Positions 16,135 to 25,429 of a stretch of 64,000 nucleotides of DNA are shown here, piece after piece; position 1 is the stretch's first letter, and each line of letters starts with the position of its first letter. The notes under the pieces are model-generated. The model made no database searches. It was not told the DNA's origin and saw nothing but the letters and a program-made list of their open reading frames with translations. A program made the translations under genes and the position numbers. The DNA lies in contig CAWKKW010000009.1 in assembly GCA_963850345.1 (NCBI GenBank), forward strand, positions 310,001 through 374,000, written 5' to 3'. Origin of the DNA: CAWKKW01 sp963850345. Its GTDB lineage: Bacteria; Acidobacteriota; Terriglobia; Terriglobales; Acidobacteriaceae.

Positions 16135-18804
16135 ATGCGCTTGCGGCAACGAATTCGCATGGCCTCACGGGTGCTCTTGGAACGAGAGAGCGAAACCGCT
16201 CGTCTGAACGAAGAACTGCAGTTTCACATCGATCAGCAAGTTGCAGAGAACGTGGCACAAGGAATGACGCCAGAGGAGGCGCGGTTCGCGGCCTTGCGCC
16301 TCTTCGGCAACCCGACGCAGTTGAGAGAGGAGGCTCGCATGACCTGGAGCTGGAATTGGCTGGAGAAACTCTGGCGTGACATTCGCTATGGCGCTCGAAC
16401 GCTGACCCGCGCACCGGGCTTCGCGCTGGTCGCCGTTCTGGTCATGGCGTTGGGAATCGGCGCGACCACGTCGCTGTTCACGATTGTGCGCTCGGTGCTG
16501 CTCAAGCCGCTGTCCTTCCGCGATCCAGACAAACTGGTGTCGGTCTACGAACACTTCAAGGCGACGCCTGCCGACGGAGCGTTCCAGTACAACCCGGTTT
16601 CGCCCGCGGATTATCTCGACTGGCGCAACAAAACGCATGCTTACCAGGACATGGCGGCGTGGCGTTGGTGGGGCTGCAATGTTGCCGGCGAACACTCCGA
16701 GTTGCCGGAGGTCGTGGTGGCTGCGGGAGGCTCGTTCAACCTTTTCTCCGTGCTGGGAGTTGAACCCGCGTATGGACGCGCGTTTACGGCGGAAGAGGAT
16801 CAGCCTGAGGCCAATCATGTGGCCATGCTTTCGTGGAGCTTGTTTCAACGCCGCTTTGGGGGCGATCCCTCCGTGGTCGGCAAGCAGATCCGGATCGACA
16901 GCACTCCGTATGTGATTGTGGGCGTATTGCCTAAGTGGTTTGTGTATCCCGACGCGACCGTGCAGCTATGGGTGCCGTATGCCTCCACGTTTACTCCGAG
17001 CCAGTATGAACGCCACGATAATCATCAGACCCACGTAATCGCGCGGCTGAAGCCTGGGGTATCGGCGGAGTCAGCGATCCGCGAAGTCGGAGCACTGCAG
17101 TATCAGCTTTACCGGCAATACACGCCGGCCCCAGTGGCTGAAGAAGCCGTGTGGCGTCCGTTGATCGACACCGTGGTGGTAGATGTAAAGACACCGCTGA
17201 TGGTGCTGATGGCGGCGGTGGGCTGCATGCTGTTGATCGCCTGCCTGAACGTATCGAACCTGCTGGTGGCGCGAAGTGCGGCTCGCCGGAAAGAGGTGGC
17301 GGTGCGGGGCGCGCTGGGTGGAAGCCGGCTAACGCTCATTCGAGAACAGATGACGGAGAGCCTGCTGCTTTGCGGATTGGGAGGAGCGCTGGGATTGGTA
17401 CTGTCGTTCGGGTCGACACACTGGCTTGCGCATCATTGGCGCGATCTGCCCCGGGCCGAAGATGTGCACATGGATGGACCGGTGTTGTTGTTCTCAGTGG
17501 GGCTGATTGTGTTCACGGCCTTGTTGTCTGGCTTGCTTCCGGCAATCTCTTCAACAGGCAAAAACCTGTTTGCCACACTGCAGGATTCGTCCAGGTCGAT
17601 CGGCGGCAGCGCATCGAAGGCGACCCTGCGCAAGACCATGCTCACGGTGGAGATCGCGCTGACAGTGATGCTGCTGCTGGCTGCGGGCCTGCTGTTCAAG
17701 AGCTTTCTGCATTTGCGCACCGCGGACCTGGGATGCGCGACCGACAACGTACTGACCATCAAGTATGGCTTGCCGGAAAAGCAGTACGACACGCCGCAGA
17801 AGGTGCTCGCGTTTCATGAGGCACTGATGGCGAAGGTATGCACGCTTCCCGAAGTGAAAGCGGCCTCGCTGGTGTCAACTGCGCCAGGCGATGGCTATGA
17901 GGGCGACGAGATATTCACCATTCCGGAACATCCGGCGCAGAAGCAGAGCCTGCAATTCGATGCGATGACGCGTAGTGCCGACCCCGGCTACTTCAGCACC
18001 ATGCAGATTCCGCTGCTGCGCGGGCGCTTCTTCAACAACAACGAGCGTCTGGATCGGTATCACTATTCGATCATCAGCAAGCGGTTCGCGGACCAGTTCT
18101 TTGCGGGCGAAGACCCGATCGGCAAGCACGTCAACATCGAGTGGTCGGGTAAAAAGGAGATCTACGAAATCGTCGGAGTGGTGGGCGATACCTTGTGGGA
18201 CGTGACTCAGCCGATCAAGCCGATGATCTATTTCCCCATGCTGGCCGGGCTTCCCCAACAGAATAGTTCGCCGACCATCGTGGTGCGCACCACTGGAAGC
18301 CCCTTCGGTCCGGCGATGGCCATTCAAAAGGAAATCGCTACGCTCGACCCTGCGCTGCCGACCTATGACATTCGCACCATGCCGCAGATTGTCAGCAAGA
18401 GCACGGCGAACCAGAGCTTCATCGCGACGCTCACGCTGGCCTTTGCTGCCTTGTCGCTGCTGCTCGCCGCAGTTGGTCTCTACGGCGTGCTCTCGTACCT
18501 GGTCACCCAGCGCATTACGGAGATTGGCATCCGACTGGCGCTCGGCGCAGATCGCGGGCAGGTGCTGCGACTGGTCTTGCTGGATGGTTTGAAGCCGGTC
18601 TTGATTGGGTTGGTCCTGGGCTTGGCGGGCGGCTTCGGAGCGGGCCGGCTGATTCGGTCGGTGTTGTATGGAACGCAAGCGGCGGATCCGGCTGTCTTCG
18701 CGATCATGGTGGTCTGCCTGTTGGTGACGGCGCTGCTTGCCTCGGCGATTCCGGCGCTGCGTGCTTCGAGGATTGAACCGATGCAAGCGCTGCGGGTGGA
18801 GTGA
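16135..18804 (+). CDS. ADOP-type FtsX/MacB-like ABC permease (2) with prefix domain
   Basis: This 889-residue protein has an N-terminal soluble permease-prefix domain (residues 15-70, with EELQFHIDQQVAENVAQGMT and EARFAALRLFGN), then the duplicated MacB-core/FtsX layout. It shows TM FALVAVLVMALGIGATTSLF, CLNVSNLLVARSAARRKEVA with VRGALG, a second half beginning LTVEIALTVMLLLAAGLLF, and final ALRASRIEPMQALRVE. ATG 16135 has GGAGG 5 bp upstream. The gene follows padR closely and shares its promoter. No partner ATPase is visible. Probable role: stress-responsive export or envelope remodelling. Confidence 0.9.
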   Translation: MRLRQRIRMASRVLLERESETARLNEELQFHIDQQVAENVAQGMTPEEARFAALRLFGNPTQLREEARMTWSWNWLEKLWRDIRYGARTLTRAPGFALVAVLVMALGIGATTSLFTIVRSVLLKPLSFRDPDKLVSVYEHFKATPADGAFQYNPVSPADYLDWRNKTHAYQDMAAWRWWGCNVAGEHSELPEVVVAAGGSFNLFSVLGVEPAYGRAFTAEEDQPEANHVAMLSWSLFQRRFGGDPSVVGKQIRIDSTPYVIVGVLPKWFVYPDATVQLWVPYASTFTPSQYERHDNHQTHVIARLKPGVSAESAIREVGALQYQLYRQYTPAPVAEEAVWRPLIDTVVVDVKTPLMVLMAAVGCMLLIACLNVSNLLVARSAARRKEVAVRGALGGSRLTLIREQMTESLLLCGLGGALGLVLSFGSTHWLAHHWRDLPRAEDVHMDGPVLLFSVGLIVFTALLSGLLPAISSTGKNLFATLQDSSRSIGGSASKATLRKTMLTVEIALTVMLLLAAGLLFKSFLHLRTADLGCATDNVLTIKYGLPEKQYDTPQKVLAFHEALMAKVCTLPEVKAASLVSTAPGDGYEGDEIFTIPEHPAQKQSLQFDAMTRSADPGYFSTMQIPLLRGRFFNNNERLDRYHYSIISKRFADQFFAGEDPIGKHVNIEWSGKKEIYEIVGVVGDTLWDVTQPIKPMIYFPMLAGLPQQNSSPTIVVRTTGSPFGPAMAIQKEIATLDPALPTYDIRTMPQIVSKSTANQSFIATLTLAFAALSLLLAAVGLYGVLSYLVTQRITEIGIRLALGADRGQVLRLVLLDGLKPVLIGLVLGLAGGFGAGRLIRSVLYGTQAADPAVFAIMVVCLLVTALLASAIPALRASRIEPMQALRVE

Positions 18805-18858
18805 ACGAGAGCCGCCCGCGGGCTGCGCCACAACGGTTTCGGGTTATGCGGTGCCAGA

Positions 18859-19299
18859 TTATGCAGTATCGAGGTGGAACGATTCCTCGTAGCGATCGAC
18901 CGGATAGCCTTGCGCCTTCCATGCGGCGAGTCCGCCCTTGAGGAACTTGACCCGGGTAAAGTGGGCCTCCAGTGCGCGGGCGAGAATAGCCTTGCTAGTC
19001 TTGTCGTTGGGACAGGTGCAGTAGACGACCACGTCTTCATCGTGAGGAATGATCTCGGGATTCTCCTGGATCTCTTTTGGAGGAACCCGCTTGGCTCCTG
19101 GGATAGTCTGCGATTCGACCAGCAAGTCGAGTGGCAGGCGCACATCGTAGACCTGGAGATGAGGGTTGGAGGCGAGCTGGGCGTGCAGCTCCTCCGCCGT
19201 AATGCTGTGTTGCTCCAGTTCGCGCCGACTTCGTGCTCGAGCCCGGAGCACAGTCACAAGCGCGACTCCGAGCAACAGGCCAGTGAGGATCAGGTACAT
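18859..19299 (-). CDS. Membrane-anchored rhodanese-domain protein
   Basis: This 146-residue protein has one N-terminal TM helix (residues 2-18), a basic stretch, then a rhodanese domain: LQVYDVRLPLDL, TIPGAKRVPPKEI and the active-site loop VVYCTCPNDKTSKAIL (C94, with C96 also present), ending VKFLKGGLAAWKAQGYPV. C94 would carry a persulfide, but the CTCPNDKT loop differs from the usual C-x-x-G-x-R, so the substrate is unclear. It is convergent with ADOP 2 and lies 114 bp downstream of purH on the same strand. Confidence 0.85.
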   Translation of the reverse strand: MYLILTGLLLGVALVTVLRARARSRRELEQHSITAEELHAQLASNPHLQVYDVRLPLDLLVESQTIPGAKRVPPKEIQENPEIIPHDEDVVVYCTCPNDKTSKAILARALEAHFTRVKFLKGGLAAWKAQGYPVDRYEESFHLDTA

Positions 19300-19413
19300 G
19301 GGAACCTCCCCGTATGCCAGTCAATGATTCGCGAGCACCTGCGGCGGATTCGCGGGGTCGGCAAATAATTCAGCCAAGCATTCGGTTCTGAGGCCCTATA
19401 AATACCGCAAATG

Positions 19414-20997
19414 TCAGTGGCGGAAGTGGCGAATTCCTGTAACCACCACGGCGACTTCGAGCCGATCGGCGGCTGCAATCACCTCCGGATCGCGAACCGA
19501 TCCGCCCGGCTGGATCACGGCGGTGGCTCCGGCGGCGGCGACCGCTTCCAGGCCGTCCGGGAAAGGAAAGAAGGCGTCTGAGGCAGCGACGCAATTCTGA
19601 AGCGGCAGCACCGCCTTCATGGCGCCGAATTTGGCGGAATCCACGCGGCTGGTTTGTCCCGCACCGACACCTAGCGCCTGGCCGTCGCGAGCATAGACAA
19701 TGGCGTTCGATTTCACATGCTTGCATACGCGCCAGGCAAACAAGAGATCCTCGATTTCGGCCATGCTGGGATGGCGAGCGCTGACCACCTTCAACTCGGC
19801 TACGGTGATGCGGGCGTGGTCGGCGTCCTGCAGCAGCAGTCCGCCGGAGACCTGCTTGATCACGCGTGCGGTTTGCGAGGGACGCACCTCGACCAGACGG
19901 ACATTTTTCTTGGTCTGCAGGCGAGCCAGCGCTCCGGGAGAGAAAGACGGTGCGGCGATGGCCTCGACGAACAGCTTCGAAATCTCTTCGGCGGCCTCTT
20001 CGTCGAGTTCGCGATTGATACCGATGACGCCACCGAAGGCCGAGATGGGATCGGCTGCCAGCGCTCGTTCATAGGCCTTGAGGATGGTAGGCCCGGTGGC
20101 GGCGCCGCAGGGGTTGGTGTGCTTGATGATGGCGACCGCAGTCTCGTCAAATTCTTGAATCAGCTCCCAGCAGGCATCGAGATCGACGAGGTTGTTGTAG
20201 CTGAGTTCCTTACCGTGCAACTGGCGGGCTCCGGCGATGCCAGTGCCGGAACCGTCGGTGTAGAGCGCTGCACGCTGATGCGGGTTTTCTCCATAGCGCA
20301 GCGGCATGGCCTTCTGGTAGGAGACACGCAGGGCCTCGGGGAACGGCGCGTCGGCTGAGGAGTGAAACTGCACCGGGGCCTCGGCCGGTTCAGAACTGGC
20401 GATGGTTTCGAGCGTGTTGGCGATCGCGGTGTCGTAGGCAGCGGTGACGGCGAAGGCAGCCCGAGCGAGCCGCCAGCGGGTCTGGTGAGTGAGCGCACCA
20501 CCATGCAGGCGAAGTTCGTCAGCCAAGGCCGGGTAGTCGGCGGGCGAAGTCACGATGGCGACGTCTTCGAAATTTTTCGCGGCGGAGCGAACCATAGAAG
20601 GTCCGCCGATGTCGATGTTTTCGATAACCTCGGCAAACGGAACGCCGGCTTCGGTTGCGGTCTTCTCGAAGGCGTAGAGATTGACGACCACCATGTCGAT
20701 CGGCTGGATCTGGTGAGCTTCGACGGCTGCGACATGTTCAGGGTTAGAGCGAACATGAAGGATGCCGCCGTGGACCTTGGGGTGCAGCGTCTTCACACGG
20801 CCATCGAGCATCTCGGGAAAGCCGGTCAGGTCGGAGATGTCGCGGACGGCAAGCCCGGCGTCGCGGAGAGTGCGAGCGGTGCCGCCGGTGGAGACAAGCT
20901 CGACGCCGTGTTGCGCGAGTTCCCGGGCGAAGTCCACCAGCCCGGTCTTGTCAGTAACGCTCAAGAGTGCACGACGAACCTGCTTGTTCCCAGACAA
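19414..20997 (-). CDS. purH: Bifunctional AICAR transformylase/IMP cyclohydrolase
   Basis: The N-terminal IMP cyclohydrolase domain shows RALLSVTDKTGL, ELVSTGGTARTL and MLDGRVKTLHPKVHGGIL. The transformylase domain shows LRYGENPHQRAALY, AIIKHTNPCGAA and SGGLLLQDAD. PurH carries out the last two steps of purine synthesis to IMP. I prefer TTG 20997 as the start: GGGAG lies 6-7 bp upstream and MSGNKQVRRALLSVTDK is the usual family start, giving 527 residues. An in-frame ATG at 21099 adds 34 atypical residues without a ribosome site. Confidence 0.95.
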   Translation of the reverse strand: MSGNKQVRRALLSVTDKTGLVDFARELAQHGVELVSTGGTARTLRDAGLAVRDISDLTGFPEMLDGRVKTLHPKVHGGILHVRSNPEHVAAVEAHQIQPIDMVVVNLYAFEKTATEAGVPFAEVIENIDIGGPSMVRSAAKNFEDVAIVTSPADYPALADELRLHGGALTHQTRWRLARAAFAVTAAYDTAIANTLETIASSEPAEAPVQFHSSADAPFPEALRVSYQKAMPLRYGENPHQRAALYTDGSGTGIAGARQLHGKELSYNNLVDLDACWELIQEFDETAVAIIKHTNPCGAATGPTILKAYERALAADPISAFGGVIGINRELDEEAAEEISKLFVEAIAAPSFSPGALARLQTKKNVRLVEVRPSQTARVIKQVSGGLLLQDADHARITVAELKVVSARHPSMAEIEDLLFAWRVCKHVKSNAIVYARDGQALGVGAGQTSRVDSAKFGAMKAVLPLQNCVAASDAFFPFPDGLEAVAAAGATAVIQPGGSVRDPEVIAAADRLEVAVVVTGIRHFRH

Positions 20998-21127
20998 TCC
21001 GTTCTCCCGCTTCTGTTCCTTGATGGGTAAAGGGAAATTGTAAGCAGTCGCGCGAGGCTTGTCATGCGGGCCACACGAAAGCGGCGTGCAGGTTGTCATC
21101 CAGCGAGGGGCAGGATAGCTTTAACGT

Positions 21128-21958
21128 ATGGATCCTAGAGGCACGAACGGTCGCGATCCTTACCGTTCGACTGAGTATCAACCCGAGATTTTGCCTCCGC
21201 TGGAGCCGGGTCAACCGTATCCGGGCCAGCTTGGCGAACCTCCGCCTCCGCCGCGTTCGAGACGTGCGCGGTGGGCGATGGCTCCTGCGACCTATGTGCT
21301 GGTAGGGATCAACTGCGCCGTATTTCTGCCGATGATGGTGAGCCCCTCGCTCAACGACTACATCCTGCAGATGGGCTCAAACTGGGGCGCATACGAGCTG
21401 CAGTATGGCCAGTGGTGGCGGTTGTTCACGGCCATCTTTGTGCACGTTGGCGTGGTTCACCTGGCGACGAATATGTGGTGCTTGTGGAACCTGGGCCTGC
21501 TGGGAGAACCGCTGCTTGGTTCGCTGGGAATGATTGCGGCTTACGTGCTGACTGGGGTTGCCGGCAATCTGCTGAGCACGGCGACGCATCCCGGCCGGCC
21601 GGGAGCGGGTGCCTCGGGCGCTGTCTTCGGCTTGGCGGGCGTACTGATCATGCTGCTCAAGTCGCCGCTGCTGCCCATTCCACCCGAGGAGTTGAAGCGG
21701 TTGAGGCGCAGCGTGATCTGGTTTGCGGTGCTGAACTTCGTGATCGGCGGAGGCATCTGGCTGGCGCGAACCTCGCTGCAGATCGACAACATGGCGCACC
21801 TGGGTGGATTTCTCTGCGGCCTCGCGTTAGGCGTTCCGCTTGTCCCAAAGATCGGTGCACGGCCGGCGATGTTTGTGCGGCGGAGCTGGATAGCCTACGG
21901 CAGCGCGGCGTTCGTCATGCTGCTGGTGGGGTTCTACCTACTGAACCTGTACCGCTAG
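21128..21958 (+). CDS. Rhomboid-family intramembrane serine protease
   Basis: This 276-residue protein has a Pro-rich cytoplasmic N-terminus (residues 20-45) and then six or seven hydrophobic segments. Rhomboid signatures are WRLFTAIFVHVGVVHLATNM (the H-x-x-x-N loop), GAGASGAVFGLAG (catalytic Ser in G-x-S-G) and IDNMAHLGGFLCG (catalytic His). It should cleave membrane proteins within the bilayer; targets are unknown. It is divergent from purH and appears to be a single-gene unit, with no nearby terminator of note. Confidence 0.92.
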   Translation: MDPRGTNGRDPYRSTEYQPEILPPLEPGQPYPGQLGEPPPPPRSRRARWAMAPATYVLVGINCAVFLPMMVSPSLNDYILQMGSNWGAYELQYGQWWRLFTAIFVHVGVVHLATNMWCLWNLGLLGEPLLGSLGMIAAYVLTGVAGNLLSTATHPGRPGAGASGAVFGLAGVLIMLLKSPLLPIPPEELKRLRRSVIWFAVLNFVIGGGIWLARTSLQIDNMAHLGGFLCGLALGVPLVPKIGARPAMFVRRSWIAYGSAAFVMLLVGFYLLNLYR

Positions 21959-22211
21959 AGCGAGCGCTACCCGGCAAGCCTCGAGGTCGCACCAGGTCAG
22001 CGACCGGGACCAGACGCACCAATTGCTCGGAGCGATCTGCTCGCGGCTTTCAGCAATAAATCTCTACAAACGGGCAATGGGGGACTATGCGCCGGAGGGC
22101 TTCCTGCCGCTATTCGTAGCGTCCAGTGGCGGTACTTGGGGAAGAAACCGCTTGCTGAACAAAACGACAGGTACAGATTTACCGCAAATCTAAGACACTG
22201 TTACCGCACGT

Positions 22212-22559
22212 CTACCGGACAGCGGTCGCCGCGAACTTCTTCACCATGGCGAGCAGCAACTTGCGGTCGCTATCGTTCAAGTTGGAAGAGTACCGGCGAA
22301 TCTGGGTAAGGAAACGAAGCTCATCATCGGTAAGCTTCTGCGTATTCAGCTCTCGTCCGAGACTGTCTTCGGCAAAGAACTGGGCCAGGGGAAGGTCCAG
22401 CGCACCGGCGATCTTAGCCAGGGTGTCGAGAGAAGGGACGGTGTGTCCGTTCTCCACCCGGGAGAGATAGCAGCGGAGTAATCCAGTCCGCTTCTCAATA
22501 TCGCCCTGCGATAGGCCTTTTTGGAGGCGGTATCCTCGAATGGTCGTTCCAATTTTCAT
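22212..22559 (-). CDS. XRE-family helix-turn-helix regulator
   Basis: This 115-residue protein has an N-terminal Cro/C1-type HTH: IGTTIRGYRLQKGLSQGDIE, then RCYLSRVENGHTVPSL and LAKIAGALDLPLAQFF. A helical C-terminal part (DSDRKLLLAMVKKFA) may dimerise. ATG 22559 starts the domain with a purine-rich stretch about 10 bp upstream; ATG 22607 would add 16 residues. Upstream on the minus strand, TTGCTA, 17 bp, TTAACT is a possible weak promoter. No adjacent phage or toxin gene suggests a target. Confidence 0.85.
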   Translation of the reverse strand: MKIGTTIRGYRLQKGLSQGDIEKRTGLLRCYLSRVENGHTVPSLDTLAKIAGALDLPLAQFFAEDSLGRELNTQKLTDDELRFLTQIRRYSSNLNDSDRKLLLAMVKKFAATAVR

Positions 22560-22764
22560 AGTTTGTGGCCTTCCGTCCACACGTACGCCCTTGAGCTTTC
22601 CAAGCAATTCATTTCTTGAAGTATTAGCTGCATAGTTAACACGAAGCCCGAAAGAGTAGCAAGCATTTTTTTCAATCGTGAGGCTGACTTAAGTGGGATT
22701 GCAGCCAAAAAGACCATGATTCTGCATGCATCTAGTGGAAATCATTGACTAAATGACAACTAAG

Positions 22765-23508
22765 TCATTTTTGCAGAGTCTGGGCGAAAAAATTACGCAT
22801 GCGTTGCTGCGCGTCGGCGGCATCGGAGGCTCGGTAACCGGCCTTGTTGTTGGGATTTTCGAAGCCGTGTCCGGCATCGTCGTACTCCTTTACGTCGGGT
22901 GAGTTGCCGAGGGATTTCATGGCGGCCGTAAAGGCAGTGACGTCGTCCGGTGTGATGCCTTTATCCTGCGCGCCGAAGTTTCCCAGCACTGCGGCGTGGA
23001 CATGACCCAGGGCAGCTTTGTCCGTGGGCAGGGAGCCGTAGTTGATAGCGACGGCTCGGAGCGAGGGCTCGGCGATGGCCAATTGCAGGGCGAAACCGCC
23101 GCCCATGCACCAGCCAACGGCGCCGATGCGGGCAGGATCCACCTCTTTACGGTGCTTGAGGTAGTCGACGGCTGCGACCAGGTCGCGCACGCCGCGATCC
23201 TGAGGCAGGCCGCGCATGAGTTGATGGGCAGTATCAGGGTCGGTGGCGGTCTGTCCGCGATAGAGGTCGACGGCCAGGGTGACATATCCCTGATCCGCGT
23301 AGTTGCTGGCCTGGTCTTTGACCCAGTCGACCAGACCCCACCACTCGTGAATGACCACAATGGCGGGATGCGGCTGAGCTCCCGAAGGCACATAGAGCAG
23401 AGCGTGGACCTGCTGATCGCCGCTCTGGAAGGTGACGGACTCGGACGAGGCGGCCATCGCCGGTGCTGCCAGCGAAAGGATGAACAACAAACTGAGCAGA
23501 CGTTTCAT
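22765..23508 (-). CDS. Exported dienelactone hydrolase family protein
   Basis: This 247-residue alpha/beta hydrolase has a signal peptide (residues 1-19, ending APAMA), HEWWGLVDWVKDQ near the oxyanion region, GAVGWCMGGGFALQ carrying the nucleophilic Cys, and DAGHGFEN with the catalytic His. Cys instead of Ser is typical of dienelactone hydrolases, which open lactones in chloroaromatic degradation. Exported versions are common and often of unknown substrate. It stands alone between the XRE regulator and the divergent lipocalin-like gene. Confidence 0.88.
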   Translation of the reverse strand: MKRLLSLLFILSLAAPAMAASSESVTFQSGDQQVHALLYVPSGAQPHPAIVVIHEWWGLVDWVKDQASNYADQGYVTLAVDLYRGQTATDPDTAHQLMRGLPQDRGVRDLVAAVDYLKHRKEVDPARIGAVGWCMGGGFALQLAIAEPSLRAVAINYGSLPTDKAALGHVHAAVLGNFGAQDKGITPDDVTAFTAAMKSLGNSPDVKEYDDAGHGFENPNNKAGYRASDAADAQQRMRNFFAQTLQK

Positions 23509-23670
23509 CGGAAAGGGGCGCTCCTGAGTTCAAAGTGATAGTGCAAAAGAAAGATGGCGGTGGCAAGGAAGGAATTGCGGTGAACCCATAAAGGTTCGCG
23601 ACACACTGTGCGGGTGGGGCTATGATTCCCCCGGCGGTAGGGTATTCAGGGGATCGCGAAGGGGAGGTTT

Positions 23671-24264
23671 ATGGCGGCAGGAGTGAGGTTCAGGAGTCGA
23701 TGGCGCGCTTCGCTCATGGGTTTGAGCCTTGTCGCGGGGATCGTGGCCGGCCAGCCTTGGCTGCGAGCGCAGTCAGACGGGGCCACCGGGCAGGCTTCCG
23801 GAGAGGCTTCGGTGAAGGCTCGGCTGGTGGGTGGCTGGCGGCTTGTCTCGCGGCAGAGCATGCGAGCCGATGGGCAGATGGAGCCGGATAAAGGACTCAG
23901 CCAGGCACCGATGGGGGTATTGATCTACGACGCGTCTGGCCATGTGACCGCGCAGCTTTCGCGCCGGGATCGGACCGTCGCGATGATTGGGGGAGAATGC
24001 GCAGCGGCGGCCGCGATCAAGGGAACTCCGGACACAGCGCAGACGGTACTCGGATATGACGCCTACTTCGGCACGTACACCATCAACGAACAGGCTGGCA
24101 CGGTAACCCACCATCTGGAAGCGGCGCTCTTTCCCGGTGATGTGGGAAAGTCGATTCAGCGGGCGTTCACCCTGACCGGCGACCGGCTGACGATCAGGTT
24201 CAATACCACGACGGGCGATGGCGTGAAGGTCACTCGCATTCTCACATGGGAGCGCATGAAGTAG
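23671..24264 (+). CDS. Exported lipocalin-like domain protein
   Basis: This 197-residue protein has an N-terminal signal (residues 10-33, ending WLRAQ). Its lipocalin-like domain begins LVGGWRLVSRQSMRADGQ and continues with MGVLIYDASGHVTAQLSR, YFGTYTINEQAGTVTHHLE and LTGDRLTIRF, ending LTWERMK. These match the small lipocalin-like family in which W and the Y-D-x-x-G turn are conserved. It probably binds a small hydrophobic ligand in the periplasm. GGGGAGG lies 3 bp upstream of ATG 23671. Confidence 0.78.
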   Translation: MAAGVRFRSRWRASLMGLSLVAGIVAGQPWLRAQSDGATGQASGEASVKARLVGGWRLVSRQSMRADGQMEPDKGLSQAPMGVLIYDASGHVTAQLSRRDRTVAMIGGECAAAAAIKGTPDTAQTVLGYDAYFGTYTINEQAGTVTHHLEAALFPGDVGKSIQRAFTLTGDRLTIRFNTTTGDGVKVTRILTWERMK

Positions 24265-24430
24265 GATCGCGGAGCTTGCCGGGAGTGTCTTGCCTGGACG
24301 GGAGAGGCTCGCGGCAGGTCAGTATTTCCAGCCTGCTTCAAAAGCAATGGCACTCTTGTTCATTGGCCTTCTATGCTTTGCGTCCGCGTCTTAAGGCACA
24401 TCTTTGGCGTCAGAATCTTCATCGGACCTT

Positions 24431-25399
24431 ATGAGTTTCGGGGTATTCCAGATGGGCAAGTGGCGCGATCGAATTGAAACCGGGCGGCAATCGGCAGTCT
24501 GGCAGTTCATCGTCGTCGTGTACAACGAGTTGTTTCGCACGCGTGCCTTCGTAGTGGCGGCTGCGCTTGCGTTCTATTTCGTGCTCTCGCTGGTGCCTCT
24601 GCTGTTCATCTTCTCCTCGTTGCTCGGCTTTCTGCCCATTCCTAATCTCTTCGGACAATTGCTCGACATGATGGCCCAACTGGTGCCACCCGACGCGATG
24701 GCGCTGGTGCAGCGGATTATCTCGAGCGTGATCGCTCCCCACCGCGGCGGGCTCTTGTCGTTCGGCGTATTGGGTTATCTGTGGGCTTCGACGGGCGGCT
24801 TTTCGGCCATGATCGAGGCGTTGGACATCGCGTACGACGTTCCGGTTTCCCGGCCATGGTGGCGGTGTCGACTGCAGGCGCTGCTGCTCACCTTTACCAG
24901 CGGTGGACTGGTGCTGATTGCGCTGCTGGCGGTGATCGCGGGCCCCAGCTTCGGCCACATGGTGACGCGGGTGTTTCCCGTTCCACGCTCGTTTGGACAT
25001 GCTTGGCCGACGATTCGGCACGCGGTCACGTTCGTCGCCTTTCTGCTGAGCGCGATTGTGCTGTACACCATCGGGCCGAATAAGAAACATAGCTTCCGCT
25101 CGACCGGGCCGGGTGCGCTGCTGGCGGTCACCGGATGGTTTGCCGGGTCGGCGGGGTTCACCTTTTATGTCGGCCATTTCGCGCACTACAACGCCACCTA
25201 TGGCTCGTTGGGCGCGGTGATCGTGCTGATGCTGTGGTTCTACATCATCGGCTTGTCGGTGCTGATCGGAGCGGAGATGAACGCAGAGTTGGCCAAAAAA
25301 AGCCAGGAGCGGCGGCTATCGCGAGAGAAGCGCGACGCGCTGGGCTTGCCGCTCACTGGAGTGCTGCGGGGCAGAAAGGCTCGCGCCAAGGCGAGCTAG
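24431..25399 (+). CDS. YihY/virulence factor BrkB family membrane protein
   Basis: This protein of about 322 residues has a six-helix hydrophobic profile. Family features are RTRAFVVAAALAFYFVLSLV, GLLSFGVLGYLWASTGGFSA, ALDIAYDVPVSRPWWRCR and the C-terminal GSLGAVIVLMLWFYIIGLSV with LIGAEMNAEL. The family (formerly and wrongly called RNase BN) is of unsettled function. The C-terminus is basic and cytoplasmic (RGRKARAKAS). ATG 24431 is chosen; an in-frame TTG at 24404 and ATG 24452 are alternatives, and none has a clear ribosome site. Confidence 0.88.
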   Translation: MSFGVFQMGKWRDRIETGRQSAVWQFIVVVYNELFRTRAFVVAAALAFYFVLSLVPLLFIFSSLLGFLPIPNLFGQLLDMMAQLVPPDAMALVQRIISSVIAPHRGGLLSFGVLGYLWASTGGFSAMIEALDIAYDVPVSRPWWRCRLQALLLTFTSGGLVLIALLAVIAGPSFGHMVTRVFPVPRSFGHAWPTIRHAVTFVAFLLSAIVLYTIGPNKKHSFRSTGPGALLAVTGWFAGSAGFTFYVGHFAHYNATYGSLGAVIVLMLWFYIIGLSVLIGAEMNAELAKKSQERRLSREKRDALGLPLTGVLRGRKARAKAS

Positions 25400-25429
25400 G
25401 CAGAGCCGCCAAGCCTCACCGCCAAGCGG

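Noticed and set aside
12544..18804. ADOP permeases as parts of a complete ABC exporter
   Set aside because: No ATPase or membrane-fusion gene is adjacent; they are orphan permeases as seen in this phylum.
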